In this document: positions 16,386 to 24,818 of the stretch, piece by piece
Layout: every line of letters starts with the position of its first letter
How positions within the stretch are numbered: the first letter of the stretch is position 1
Assembly (NCBI GenBank): GCA_017461005.1
Contig: JAFTZU010000047.1
Coordinates: forward strand, 1-42,442
Origin: Clostridia bacterium
GTDB lineage: Bacteria; Bacillota; Clostridia; Oscillospirales; Acutalibacteraceae
Direction of reading: 5' to 3'
Length of the DNA: 42,442 bases
The notes under the pieces: model-generated
Databases searched by the model: none
Seen by the model: only the letters and a program-made list of their open reading frames with translations
What the model was told of the DNA's origin: nothing
Position numbers and translations under genes: made by a program

Positions 16386-17342
16386 ATGAGTACCAACAAA
16401 ACCAGGGACAAGAGCGTTGCAAAGATCGTCCTGCTCGTCCTTCTGGGAGTCATCGTCCTCGTTGCAGCGGTCTCCGGCTTCCTGCTGACCCACTATGCCG
16501 GCCTCTTTGGCGATCTACGGGAAGAGGAACGGGGCAAGACCGTGGCCGATTCCAACACGGCCACCGGCGAACAGATCATTGCCCCGACGAACATCGCTGA
16601 CGATGTCTTCACCATCCTTCTGGTCGGTGTCGACTCCTATACCGATACCTACACCGGTCGTTCGGACGTCCAGATGCTCATGTCCATCAACCAGAAGAGC
16701 AAGAAACTCGTTCTCTGTTCCATTCTCCGTGACTCCTATGTCTCCATCCCGGGACACGGCAACAACCGCATCAACGCGGCATACGGGGAAGGGGGAACCA
16801 ACCTCCTGAATCAGACCATCAAAAACAACTTCGGTATTCCGGTCGATCGCGTCGCGGTCATCAACTTCCAGGTCGTCATCGATTTCGTCAATGCGATCGG
16901 AGGGGTCGACGTCGACCTTTCCCCGGAAGAAGTCGAGATCATCAACAACGGCTCCAGCGGTTATCTGTCCGGTGCCGGGGTGAATCATCTTAACGGGGAA
17001 CAGGCGCTGACCTATGCCCGCATCCGTAAGATCGACAACGACTTCAGCCGTACCAAACGTCAGCGTGTCGTCATGGAAGATGCCCTCGACAAGATCGGGA
17101 ACATGTCCCTGACACAGCAAAGTTCTCTGATGCAGCAGTTCCTGCCGAGAGTCCATTCCGACCTCACAAGGTCCGAGGTCATCAACCTGGGATCCCTGGT
17201 CCTGCGCCTTCGGAGCTTCGATGTCAAGAGTTTTGCCATCCCGGTCGACGGTACATGGTCCGATATGACGGTCAGCGGCATGGCGGTCCTCGATATCGAC
17301 TTCGCGGCCAACCGCAAAGCCTGGGAAGACGCTGTGTCATAA
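16386..17342 (+). CDS. LytR-CpsA-Psr (LCP) family glycopolymer ligase
   Basis: 318 residues from ATG 16386 (AGGAAGG about 9 bases upstream; the ATG at 16377 is too close to that site). An N-terminal membrane helix (about residues 13-35) is followed by the extracellular LCP domain: ILLVGVDS, TYTGRSDVQMLMSIN, SILRDSYVSIPGHGNNRINAAYGEGG, then LNGEQALTYARIRKIDNDFSRTKRQR. The conserved Arg and Asp residues that bind the polyprenyl pyrophosphate are present. LCP enzymes move wall polymers from the lipid carrier to peptidoglycan. With Wzx upstream it would complete export and anchoring of the cluster's polymer. Confidence 0.95.
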   Translation: MSTNKTRDKSVAKIVLLVLLGVIVLVAAVSGFLLTHYAGLFGDLREEERGKTVADSNTATGEQIIAPTNIADDVFTILLVGVDSYTDTYTGRSDVQMLMSINQKSKKLVLCSILRDSYVSIPGHGNNRINAAYGEGGTNLLNQTIKNNFGIPVDRVAVINFQVVIDFVNAIGGVDVDLSPEEVEIINNGSSGYLSGAGVNHLNGEQALTYARIRKIDNDFSRTKRQRVVMEDALDKIGNMSLTQQSSLMQQFLPRVHSDLTRSEVINLGSLVLRLRSFDVKSFAIPVDGTWSDMTVSGMAVLDIDFAANRKAWEDAVS

Positions 17343-17395
17343 TTTCCAAACGGCTACAAACTGTAACTTCTTTCTGTGAAGTACATCGCCTTTAC

Positions 17396-17441
17396 AGTCC
17401 ACATTTTTCAGTGTTTTCGCTGACAGATGTGGACTTTTCTT
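17396..17441 (+). terminator. Rho-independent terminator after the LCP gene
   Basis: A perfect 9-bp stem AGTCCACAT (17396-17404) / ATGTGGACT (17427-17435) is followed by TTTTCTT. The long loop has its own small TCAG/CTGA pairing. Confidence 0.85.
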
Positions 17442-17515
17442 ATCGTCAAAGTGCATGAAGCGGGGGTAAGAAAGACTGGATTCGTGTCCAAAAATTACAA
17501 AAAGGTATCAAAAAT

Positions 17516-17544
17516 TTGACAAATCGTTTACCTTCCCTTATAAT
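17516..17544 (+). promoter_or_regulatory. Consensus sigma-A promoter for the phage-type lysozyme gene
   Basis: Perfect TTGACA (17516-17521), 17-bp spacer, perfect TATAAT (17539-17544). This is the strongest promoter match seen in the window, so high expression is likely. Confidence 0.92.
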
Positions 17545-17587
17545 TTGAAGCGTTAATTTATGTATGTAAGTTATTCGGAGGTACATT

Positions 17588-18382
17588 ATGACTGAAACGA
17601 AACGCAGCTCCAAAGCGCTCCGGATCGTGGTCGCCGTCCTTCTGGCGGTCCTCATGGTTTCCGGCATCTTTGCGACTATGCTCCGTTCTCATGCGTCTAC
17701 CAATGAAGAGTATTGCTACAACTTCCTGGTCAACAACATGGGCCTGAACACTGCTGCGGCAGCCGGCCTTCTTGCCAACTTCGAGCAGGAGTCCAGCTTC
17801 AACCCGTCCCTTTCCGGTGACAGCGGTTCCAGCTACGGTCTCTGCCAGTGGAACAAGTCCAGAAAGTCCGCACTGATCAACTACTGCAATTCCAACGGTC
17901 TCGATTATTCTTCTCTGTACGGTCAGCTCAGCTACCTGTACTATGAACTCCAGAACGAGTACCCGAGCCTTCTTTCTACTCTTCGCTCGACCGCCAACAA
18001 CAGCAGCGGCGCCTACAACGCAGGCTACCGTTTCTGCTACGACTTCGAACGTCCGGCTTCCAGAGAGTCCAAGTCTCAGAGCCGCGGTTCTTCCGCTTCC
18101 CGGACCTACTTCCCGAAGTACTTCGGCACGACGGGGAACAACGCTGCGGCTACCACCACTACAGCTCCAGCTCCGGCTCCGACCCAGCCCGGTAACTATG
18201 TCGTCTCCACCGGCGGCAGCAACCTGAACGTCCGCAGCGGCCCCGGCACCAGCTACACGGAAGTCGCGAAAGTCACGGACGGCACCCGCATCACCGTCAC
18301 TGAAGTCTCCAACGGCTTTGGCCATGTCAATGTCGGCGGCGTCGACGGATGGGTCTCCATGAGCTACGTCAAAGCAGCGTAA
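17588..18382 (+). CDS. Secreted phage-tail-type lysozyme with SH3 domain
   Basis: A 264-residue protein. A signal peptide spans about residues 1-37 (ending SHAST). A lysozyme-like domain of the phage tail-tip lysozyme class spans about 39-185, with GLLANFEQESSFNP (candidate catalytic Glu at 66 or 68) and YGLCQWNKSRKSAL. A Thr/Ala/Pro linker leads to a C-terminal bacterial SH3 domain (about 203-264, SNLNVRSGPGTSYTEVAKV...GWVSMSYVKAA). It would cut peptidoglycan outside the cell while the SH3 domain binds the wall. CGGAGGT lies just before ATG. It stands alone between its own promoter and the next. Such genes are common as chromosomal housekeeping hydrolases, and no other phage genes are near. 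Confidence 0.92.
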   Translation: MTETKRSSKALRIVVAVLLAVLMVSGIFATMLRSHASTNEEYCYNFLVNNMGLNTAAAAGLLANFEQESSFNPSLSGDSGSSYGLCQWNKSRKSALINYCNSNGLDYSSLYGQLSYLYYELQNEYPSLLSTLRSTANNSSGAYNAGYRFCYDFERPASRESKSQSRGSSASRTYFPKYFGTTGNNAAATTTTAPAPAPTQPGNYVVSTGGSNLNVRSGPGTSYTEVAKVTDGTRITVTEVSNGFGHVNVGGVDGWVSMSYVKAA

Positions 18383-18397
18383 GTTCATCGCCAACTG

Positions 18398-18432
18398 AAT
18401 ATGAGTTTTACGGGCTTTGCGTTCATATTTTG
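18398..18432 (+). terminator. Weak terminator-like hairpin after the lysozyme gene
   Basis: AATATGA (18398-18404) and TCATATT (18423-18429) pair over an 18-base loop and are followed by TTGG. The stem is AT-rich, so the call is tentative. Confidence 0.35.
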
Positions 18433-18488
18433 GTAATAATATACGTAAAGTCCGTTTATATTTGTGGAAACTGTATATAACTTTATAC

Positions 18489-18517
18489 TTGGCAGTTTTC
18501 TTAAAAAAAGTTATAAT
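18489..18517 (+). promoter_or_regulatory. Sigma-A-type promoter for the 18579 repeat-protein gene
   Basis: TTGGCA (18489-18494), 17-bp spacer, perfect TATAAT (18512-18517). Confidence 0.85.
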
Positions 18518-18578
18518 ATTCTTCAAGGTATAAACACACCTGACAAACAAAAATCAGTAAATGGAAGGAGAATTGACA

Positions 18579-19397
18579 ATGACTAAGAACATTTCGATGA
18601 CGTCTCGTAAAGTTCTGGCCATCCTTCTGAGCGCAGTCCTGCTCGTTTCTGTTGCTGTGGTCGGCATCGTCCACATCTCCCGTTCGAGCGCCGCAACTCC
18701 GTCTTCTCAGCTCTACGTCGGTTACAACGAAGAGGACGGCAACTGGTATGCCTACAACATCACCACCGGAGAGATCCAGGGTGACTACACCGGCATCGCC
18801 GCCAATGAGAACGGCTGGTGGAGAATCGAGAAGGGTAAGGTCAACTTCGAGTTCACCGGTCTTGCGGAAAACGACAACGGCTGGTATTACCTCGAGAACG
18901 GATGCGTCAACTTCGAGTATGAAGGCATCGTTTCCAACCAGAACGGTTACTGGTATGTCCGTTACGGTACGGTCGCATTCGACTACACCGGCTTCCTGTA
19001 TGTTTACTTCCAGGGTGAGTACGGATACTACTATGTCCTGAACGGTCAGGTCCGTCTGAGAGACACCGGCATCGCTCAGTACACCGACGGCAGCTGGTGG
19101 TACTACGAGAACGGTAAGATCAACTTCGATTACAACGGCACGTACACCTACAACGGCGTCACCTACAAGATCACGAACGGTCATGTCGACACGAACTACA
19201 CCGGTCTCGTAGAGAATCCGAACGGCACCATTGCCCGTTTTGACAACGGCGCGGTGAATCGCGGCTACAACGGCATCGCCCGGTTCAACGGCGTGTCCTA
19301 CTACGTCCGCAGAGGCATTGCCAAGACCAACTACACCGGCAAGATCATCGTCAACGGCAAGACCTACAATGTCCAGAACGGTGTCATCGTCGGCTGA
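18579..19397 (+). CDS. Secreted tryptophan-rich repeat protein
   Basis: 272 residues from ATG 18579, placed 8 bases after GGAAGGAGA; the in-frame ATG at 18561 overlaps that site and is rejected. A signal peptide (MTKNISMTSRKVLAILLSAVLLVSVAVVG, likely cleaved near SSAA) is followed by an EDGNWYAY segment like those of the 910 gene. About ten repeats follow, from YTGIAANENGWWRIEKGKV to degenerate YNGIARFNGVSYYV forms. There is no enzyme domain or sorting signal. It is monocistronic, with a strong promoter and terminator. It is the right-hand counterpart of the repeat proteins at 1-5437, and a wall-polymer binding role is likely. Confidence 0.88.
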   Translation: MTKNISMTSRKVLAILLSAVLLVSVAVVGIVHISRSSAATPSSQLYVGYNEEDGNWYAYNITTGEIQGDYTGIAANENGWWRIEKGKVNFEFTGLAENDNGWYYLENGCVNFEYEGIVSNQNGYWYVRYGTVAFDYTGFLYVYFQGEYGYYYVLNGQVRLRDTGIAQYTDGSWWYYENGKINFDYNGTYTYNGVTYKITNGHVDTNYTGLVENPNGTIARFDNGAVNRGYNGIARFNGVSYYVRRGIAKTNYTGKIIVNGKTYNVQNGVIVG

Positions 19398-19430
19398 GCT
19401 GACTGACAGCTGTACAACACTTTACTAACG

Positions 19431-19480
19431 AAAAGAGACACATTTCGAAGGAAAAATTCCTTGAGCTGTGTCTCTTTTTT
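19431..19480 (+). terminator. Strong Rho-independent terminator
   Basis: A 12-bp stem AAAAGAGACACA (19431-19442) / TGTGTCTCTTTT (19467-19478) with a nested AAGGAA/TTCCTT pairing and a T-run. Confidence 0.92.
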
Positions 19481-19494
19481 GTTGAGTTTTCACG

Positions 19495-19523
19495 TTGTAA
19501 CGGCCCCTTATATAAGTTATAAT
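19495..19523 (+). promoter_or_regulatory. Sigma-A-type promoter for the large LCP gene
   Basis: TTGTAA (19495-19500), 17-bp spacer, perfect TATAAT (19518-19523). Confidence 0.82.
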
Positions 19524-19576
19524 AAAACGAACTACTAACACACGTAACACACGAGAAAGGTTTCGGTTTTTGTTTT

Positions 19577-21544
19577 ATGGATGAAAAGTTGACTCCGGCA
19601 GACGTCCTCCGAAAGGGGATCGACGCTGTCGCAGACGCCGAAAACAAAGGAATCAACGTGGAGAAAGATGCGGAAACCCAGTTTTCGCTTTCCGTCGAAG
19701 ATGACGCTGTCGAGTTCGCCAGCTTCTCGATCGACGATAACAGAGACACCACACCCGGAAGCAAGGCAGGCACCCGTCTGCCCACTGTCTCCATGCCTTC
19801 CGCCAAGGTCCTCGAACCGGACCCCCAGGCCACCATGGTCGTGGAGCTGCCGGAGGACATCAAAGTGTCTCCCGCGAAGAATGTCGCCCGGGTCTATGAG
19901 CCGCAGGACCTCGAAGCGGCCGTCGACACCGACGGACCCATCGACATCTACTCCCATTCGGAGCGCCACAGTAAGACCTGGCTGCGCAACCACGAGATGG
20001 CAGAGGCCAATGCGGCCATGCGTCTCGAGCAGAAGAAAGCAGCGGAGGAACATCGCGAGAAGACCCAGGAAGAACTCCTGGCAGAGATCCTCGCCGATAC
20101 GCCCGAAGAGCGCCGCCGCAAGGAAGCCGCTCAGGAAGAGGGCAGACGTCTGGCCCAGGACATCTTCTCCCATTCGACTCCGAAAGCTCCGGTCAACGAG
20201 CCGGAAGTCTCCGAGCCGACCCGCATCATCGACACTGATGAAATGGACACCCTGGCCGCACTGGAACACTTCACCGAAGAGTCCAGACGGGAACGCCGTG
20301 CCCGCATGAACATGGCTCCGGAAGGTACCGCGGAAGCCGGGGAAGCGAACGCTGTTCCCGCAGAAGGCGATGTACCGCTCTCCGGTGAAACGACCGGCCG
20401 CAAAGGCTACTTCGGCGTCGGACGCAAGAGTGGCTTCTCCGCGGAAGCCGTCGCCGGTGCCGCCGGCGGCAAGGTCATCGAAAGCCAGTCCCTGGCCGTC
20501 GACCCGACCACCCTTACCAAGAAAGAACTGCGGGAGTACAACCGCATCAATAAAAAAGGCGAGAAGGCCCGCAAAAAGAAAGGCCGCCTGAAGGTCTGGC
20601 AGAGAGTCCTTCTCATCCTGCTCGCCCTCATCCTGCTCGTCGTCGGCGCCTTTGCCGGTTTCTTCGGCCGGTACTACGGCCTCCTCGGCAACCTGGACCT
20701 CGGCGACAACCCCATCGCCAAGGTCGTCGCGACCGAACAGTCCGAAGCCAACGAGAAGTCCATGAACATCCTGCTCGTCGGCCTCGACTCCCGGAAGGAC
20801 AACTACACCGGTCGTTCCGACTCGATGATCCTCTGCACCATCAACAAGAAGAGCAAGAAGTTCGTCATGACCTCGTTCCTGCGTGACTCCTACGTCACCA
20901 TCCCGGGACACGGCAAGGACAAGCTGAACTCCGCATATGCGCTCGGCGGCTCCAACCTTCTGGCGAACACCATCTATGAGAACTACGGCATCGTCGTCGA
21001 CCGTACCGCGGTCTTCAACTTCCTGTTCGTCATCGACGTCATCGACTACCTCGGCGGTGTCACAGTCGACGTCACTGCAGACGAGCTGCCGTACCTCAAC
21101 ATGTACATCCACGACCAGAACGAGGAACTCTACAACCTCGCGAACCCGAACAAGGGCCAGATCAACTCCGGCCCCGGCACGTACAACCTCGACGGTAACC
21201 AGGCGCTGGGCTACGCCCGCATCCGTTACGTCGGCACCGACGTCGCCCGTTCGGAACGTCAGCGTCTCGTCCTGTCCCAGTGCATCGACAAGTGCAAGAA
21301 CCTCAGCACCGGTCAGCTCAACGAGATGATGACCATGTTCCTGCCGCGCATCAAGACCGACCTCAGTTCCGGTGACTGCCTGTCGCTCATCACGACGCTG
21401 CTCCGCGCAGGGTCCTATGAGACCGGCAGCATGGCCATCCCGACCGACGGCACCTGGAAAGATGCCAAGGTAGGGGACCAGGACGTCATCAAGATCACCG
21501 ACTTCGACGCCAACACCGAAGCCTGGGAGAAACTGGTCTCGTAA
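19577..21544 (+). CDS. LCP family protein with a cytoplasmic N-terminus of about 335 residues
   Basis: A 655-residue protein. Residues 1 to about 335 are predicted cytoplasmic: acidic, rich in Glu, Ala, Arg and Pro, low in hydrophobics, with an EEHREKTQEELLAEILADTPEERRR stretch that could form a coiled coil. A Lys/Arg-rich segment leads to one membrane helix near 340-362. The extracellular LCP domain follows (LLVGLDSRKDNYTGRSD, FLRDSYVTIPGHGKDKLNSAY, GNQALGYARIRYVGTDVARSERQR). The catalytic Arg/Asp set matches the LCP protein at 16386. The N-terminus is far longer than in typical LCP proteins and may couple the ligase to cytosolic partners (inference). The ribosome site (AGAAAGG) is unusually far, about 16 bases, from ATG 19577. 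Confidence 0.92.
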   Translation: MDEKLTPADVLRKGIDAVADAENKGINVEKDAETQFSLSVEDDAVEFASFSIDDNRDTTPGSKAGTRLPTVSMPSAKVLEPDPQATMVVELPEDIKVSPAKNVARVYEPQDLEAAVDTDGPIDIYSHSERHSKTWLRNHEMAEANAAMRLEQKKAAEEHREKTQEELLAEILADTPEERRRKEAAQEEGRRLAQDIFSHSTPKAPVNEPEVSEPTRIIDTDEMDTLAALEHFTEESRRERRARMNMAPEGTAEAGEANAVPAEGDVPLSGETTGRKGYFGVGRKSGFSAEAVAGAAGGKVIESQSLAVDPTTLTKKELREYNRINKKGEKARKKKGRLKVWQRVLLILLALILLVVGAFAGFFGRYYGLLGNLDLGDNPIAKVVATEQSEANEKSMNILLVGLDSRKDNYTGRSDSMILCTINKKSKKFVMTSFLRDSYVTIPGHGKDKLNSAYALGGSNLLANTIYENYGIVVDRTAVFNFLFVIDVIDYLGGVTVDVTADELPYLNMYIHDQNEELYNLANPNKGQINSGPGTYNLDGNQALGYARIRYVGTDVARSERQRLVLSQCIDKCKNLSTGQLNEMMTMFLPRIKTDLSSGDCLSLITTLLRAGSYETGSMAIPTDGTWKDAKVGDQDVIKITDFDANTEAWEKLVS

Positions 21545-21556
21545 CGTGAACCCCTG

Positions 21557-21588
21557 AAAGGGCTGTCCGTCTCCGGACGGCCCTTTTT
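21557..21588 (+). terminator. Rho-independent terminator after the large LCP gene
   Basis: AAAGGGCTGTCCG (21557-21569) pairs with CGGACGGCCCTTT (21574-21586) over a TCTC loop and a T-run. Confidence 0.92.
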
Positions 21589-21618
21589 CAACAAATTGTG
21601 GAAAAGGAGTCTTCCTTT

Positions 21619-22683
21619 ATGGCATTCAACCGGCCCCGCGTCTTCATGCTGGACTTCATACGCGCTCTGAGCATCTTTCTCGTGTGTATGGGCCACTCGG
21701 TGGAACAGACCTTCCATTTCGCGCAAAACGACGTATTCAGCGTCCAGGGCGATTATAAAGGCATGGTCGTCCTCATGCTGTTCTCTTTGGCGCGCATCAG
21801 CGTCCCGTTCTTCCTGTTCCTGACCGGATACTTCTTCCTGCCGAGGACCTATGACGAAGAGGCGATGAAGGGCTTCTGGGTCCATAACTTCCTGCGTCTC
21901 CTGCTGTGCACGGAACTGTGGATCATCCTTTATAACATCTTCGACTACTTTTTCTGGCCGAAGCTCGACATCACTGTCCTCGGTGTCCTTCGCCAGATGA
22001 TCTTCCTCGAGAACGTCCCCACCATGGACCACTACTGGTACCTGCCGATGATCCTCGGCGTCTACCTGTTCCTGCCGGTCGTGGCGAACGGTCTCAAGCA
22101 CATAAACGCGAAGCTCCTGCTGTTCCCGGTCATCTTCATCCTGGTGGCCTTCACCGTGACTCCGGGCCTCGGCAGTACGGACGTCACCATTCTGGACGCC
22201 GGGTACACCGGAGGCGTCTTCGGCACCTACGTGCTCCTCGGTTACATGGTCCACGAAAAGGTCTTTCGGGAGATCCCCGGCTGGGTCCTCGGTGTCGTCG
22301 CCGTCATCTCGTTCCTGCTCATCCATGTCACGGAGTACTTCATGCATCTGCTGGGCTCCGAGGACATCGTCTGGTACAGCTGGTTGCCCCTCATCGTGAC
22401 CGCGCTCTGCTGCTTCGAGCTGCTCTGCCGCCACAACGGGGAAGCCGTCATCCCGACGGGCGCGCACAAGCCTGTCAACTTCGTGGCCCGCTACAGTTTC
22501 GCGATGTACCTCTCGCATTTCCCGATGACGCTCGCCTGCGTCCGCGTCATGTACTGGTACACGACCTCCGCGTTCCTGACGTTCCTCGTTGCGACCTTCG
22601 TACCGTTCTGCCTGAGTCTGCTCCTCTGCTGGCTCCTGGACCGCATCCCGAAGGTGGGGAGATATCTGCTCTACATGCGGTGA
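21619..22683 (+). CDS. Membrane acyltransferase (acyltransferase 3 family)
   Basis: 354 residues from ATG 21619, 9 bases after AAAAGGAG; the GTG at 21598 precedes that site and is rejected. About ten membrane segments are present. The N-terminus has the family pattern FMLDFIRALSIFLVCMGHS (Arg and His of the first helix), then RISVPFFLFLTGYFF. A YSFAMYLSHFP segment near the C-terminus is also typical. Such proteins O-acylate sugars of surface polymers, often with acetyl groups. It lies next to the LCP gene and the polymer cluster, which fits modification of the same glycan. Substrate unknown. Confidence 0.9.
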   Translation: MAFNRPRVFMLDFIRALSIFLVCMGHSVEQTFHFAQNDVFSVQGDYKGMVVLMLFSLARISVPFFLFLTGYFFLPRTYDEEAMKGFWVHNFLRLLLCTELWIILYNIFDYFFWPKLDITVLGVLRQMIFLENVPTMDHYWYLPMILGVYLFLPVVANGLKHINAKLLLFPVIFILVAFTVTPGLGSTDVTILDAGYTGGVFGTYVLLGYMVHEKVFREIPGWVLGVVAVISFLLIHVTEYFMHLLGSEDIVWYSWLPLIVTALCCFELLCRHNGEAVIPTGAHKPVNFVARYSFAMYLSHFPMTLACVRVMYWYTTSAFLTFLVATFVPFCLSLLLCWLLDRIPKVGRYLLYMR

Positions 22684-22710
22684 ATCGCCCCATACAGCGC
22701 CTTACAGACA

Positions 22711-22750
22711 AAAAGAGACCGCCTCGCTGGTTCCAGCGAAGCGGTTTTTC
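22711..22750. terminator. Bidirectional terminator between convergent genes
   Basis: ACCGCCTCGCTGG (22718-22730) and CCAGCGAAGCGGT (22733-22745) form a stem with one mismatch. It has an A-run on the left and a T-run on the right, so it serves the acyltransferase (+) and the TetR gene (-). Confidence 0.88.
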
Positions 22751-22773
22751 TGTTATATAGACGTTTGGGTGAT

Positions 22774-23379
22774 TCACGCGCCCTCTTCCGGGACGACCAG
22801 AAGGCCGTCGAACAGGATGGTGCTGAGGGTGGAGATGGTCTCGGCGATGAGTTCCGGGTCGAGCTCTTCCATGTCCACCGCGCTGACGATGAGGTACTTG
22901 TACCAGCCGAACAGCATGGTGGCGGCGATGTCGACGTTGATGCTGCTGCGGAACACGCCCTTCTCGATGCCCTCTTCGAGGATCTGCTTGACGTACTGGA
23001 CGGACCAGTCGTTGTACTCCTCGATGGGGTCGACGTTCGGGAACATGGGGAAGATGGTGGGGTCGTTTTTCAGAAGGGCCATCATCTGTTCGTTGCCGAT
23101 GACATAGCCGACGGCGCTGCGCCAGGCCATGACGAGCTTTTCCTTCGGGTCCTCGATGCTTCCGGACTGCTGACGGACATGCTCCTGCCACTGGTCGATG
23201 GCGTAGTCCACACAGCACTGGTAGAGTTCCCGTTTGCTCCGGAAATAGGAGTACAGGTTCGTGTTGCTCATGTCGAGCGCACCCGCGATGTCCTCGAGGG
23301 TGGTCTTTTTGTAACCGTATTTGGCGAAGAAGGGGAGAGCCGCCTTGTAGATGCGCTCTTCTTCCATTCTGGGTCTCAT
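22774..23379 (-). CDS. TetR family transcriptional regulator
   Basis: 201 residues. The N-terminal helix-turn-helix has the family pattern AALPFFAKYGYKKTTLEDIAGALDMSNTNLYSYFRSKRELY (about residues 12-52). The helical C-terminal domain would bind an unknown ligand. AAAGGAG lies 6 bases before ATG at 23379. It is the second gene after the M28 peptidase on the same strand, 19 bases away, so it probably shares its transcript and may control it. Confidence 0.93.
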   Translation of the reverse strand: MRPRMEEERIYKAALPFFAKYGYKKTTLEDIAGALDMSNTNLYSYFRSKRELYQCCVDYAIDQWQEHVRQQSGSIEDPKEKLVMAWRSAVGYVIGNEQMMALLKNDPTIFPMFPNVDPIEEYNDWSVQYVKQILEEGIEKGVFRSSINVDIAATMLFGWYKYLIVSAVDMEELDPELIAETISTLSTILFDGLLVVPEEGA

Positions 23380-23398
23380 GGTAAACTCCTTTGAAAAC

Positions 23399-24691
23399 TT
23401 ACTTCGTCGGCTCCTCCGGCAGGCCGACCGCGTCGTACATGCAGATGGCCTCGACCATGATGTCGATGCCGACGGCGATGCACTCCGGTCTCATATTTTC
23501 GACGGTGTCGCCGCGGGTGTGGTAGTAAACGGGCGGGTCGGGGTTCATGGCAGCCAGCGTGGAGGCTTTGTAGCCCTGGCGCGTGAAGGCTGCGGCGTCG
23601 GAACCGCCGACATAAACGGATTCGAACTTGAGGTCTCTGCCGCAGTTGAGGGCGGCATTTTTCAGCAGGTTCTTGACCTGCCAGTCATGGCGCAGGGTAC
23701 CGGAGAGGTCTCTGTCGTAGATGGCCATGTCTTCGAGGTCCCGGAAGGTGTCGAGGGCGACGACGATGGTCGGGACATCTTCGTATTCTTCTTTGTGCGC
23801 CTTTGCAAAGGCTTTCGCGCCGCGGAGACCAACTTCCTCCGAACCGGAGAAAACGGCCACGATCTCGGTCTGAGCGAGTTCTACGCCCGCTTCCTGCATG
23901 GCTTTGACGGTCTCGAGGTTGACGGCACAGCCGGACAGGTTGTCCGAGGCGCCGGGTACGCTCTTCGTATGGCTCTGGAAGAAGATGAAGCTCAGCTCCA
24001 GCGGAATGAACACGATGCTGACGATGAAGAAGGTCACGAAGAACCAGCGGGGCGTGTTCAGGACGCCGGCGGGAGCGCCTTTGCCGACGATGAGGCAGAC
24101 CAGCGCGAAAATGGTCTGGATGACGAGGCCGACGACCGCCGGGATCTCGACCGCGAGTTTCGCGACGAGGCCGCCTTTATCGCCGATGCCTTTGATCTGG
24201 CCGAAGAGCCAGTTGAGGGTCCACTCGTACTGGGAGTCCGAATGGGACACCATGACGATGCGCTGTTTCGTCTCACCGGCCGGCGGGATGACGGCATAGG
24301 TGTTGTGCGAGGTCTGCTTCGGGAACAGGAAGTCGTTGAATTCGTCGTAACGAAGGAATTCGAAGAACAGGGGAATGAAGGCCAGCACGCAGAGGATGAA
24401 GGCCGCGATGGGGCTCCAGTACCAGTTCACGAAGACGGAAGCGACACCGCAGAGGACCGTGAAGGGGATGAACCCCATGAACGCCTGGCGATGTACCTCG
24501 AAGGGTTCGGTATCGACCTTGGAGGCATAGGGGCGGATCTTCTCCGCCAGCATCTTCTGGCCTTTCAGCTCCTGCTCCGAGCCGGAGGGCCGGGGGCCGC
24601 AGGCACTGACGATGTCAGAGACGACCGCAACGCCTTCCGCAGTCGCTTTCTGTAAATCGAGTTCTGACGTGTACTCTTCCGTATACTTCAT
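23399..24691 (-). CDS. Membrane M28 family metallopeptidase
   Basis: 430 residues from ATG 24691, 8 bases after AAAGGAG; the GTG at 24700 is too close to that site. The zinc-ligand set of M28 peptidases is present in order: H and D in MVSHSDSQYEW, D in PGASDNLSGCAVNLE, EE in FSGSEEVGLRGA, D in VVALDTFRD and H in YYHTRGDTVENM. Two hydrophobic pairs are unusual. One lies N-terminal (about residues 80-120). The other lies between the HxD and SDN motifs (about 190-255), which splits the catalytic domain with membrane segments. Probably an aminopeptidase or similar di-zinc hydrolase at the membrane; substrate unknown. It precedes the TetR gene in a likely two-gene operon. Confidence 0.87.
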   Translation of the reverse strand: MKYTEEYTSELDLQKATAEGVAVVSDIVSACGPRPSGSEQELKGQKMLAEKIRPYASKVDTEPFEVHRQAFMGFIPFTVLCGVASVFVNWYWSPIAAFILCVLAFIPLFFEFLRYDEFNDFLFPKQTSHNTYAVIPPAGETKQRIVMVSHSDSQYEWTLNWLFGQIKGIGDKGGLVAKLAVEIPAVVGLVIQTIFALVCLIVGKGAPAGVLNTPRWFFVTFFIVSIVFIPLELSFIFFQSHTKSVPGASDNLSGCAVNLETVKAMQEAGVELAQTEIVAVFSGSEEVGLRGAKAFAKAHKEEYEDVPTIVVALDTFRDLEDMAIYDRDLSGTLRHDWQVKNLLKNAALNCGRDLKFESVYVGGSDAAAFTRQGYKASTLAAMNPDPPVYYHTRGDTVENMRPECIAVGIDIMVEAICMYDAVGLPEEPTK

Positions 24692-24722
24692 ACTCGTCAC
24701 TCCTTTTCATTTCAATGTTAGT

Positions 24723-24731
24723 ATTATAGCA
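24723..24731 (-). promoter_or_regulatory. Extended -10 promoter element for the M28-TetR genes
   Basis: On the minus strand TGCTATAAT is a full extended -10, with the transcript start expected about 24 bases before the ATG. A TTGACA (24733-24738) lies too close to act as its -35 box. Confidence 0.55.
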
Positions 24732-24818
24732 TTGTCAACTTAAAAAATCTGTAACTTTACCAAACTGTCATCTTTTGATAAACTGATGTCACCTTTGGAA
24801 TACAGGAGGGAAGACCTC

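Noticed and set aside
17588-18382. Prophage remnant
   Set aside because: The lysozyme domain is of phage-tail type, but no other phage gene is near, and the protein has a signal peptide and SH3 domain like a host wall hydrolase.
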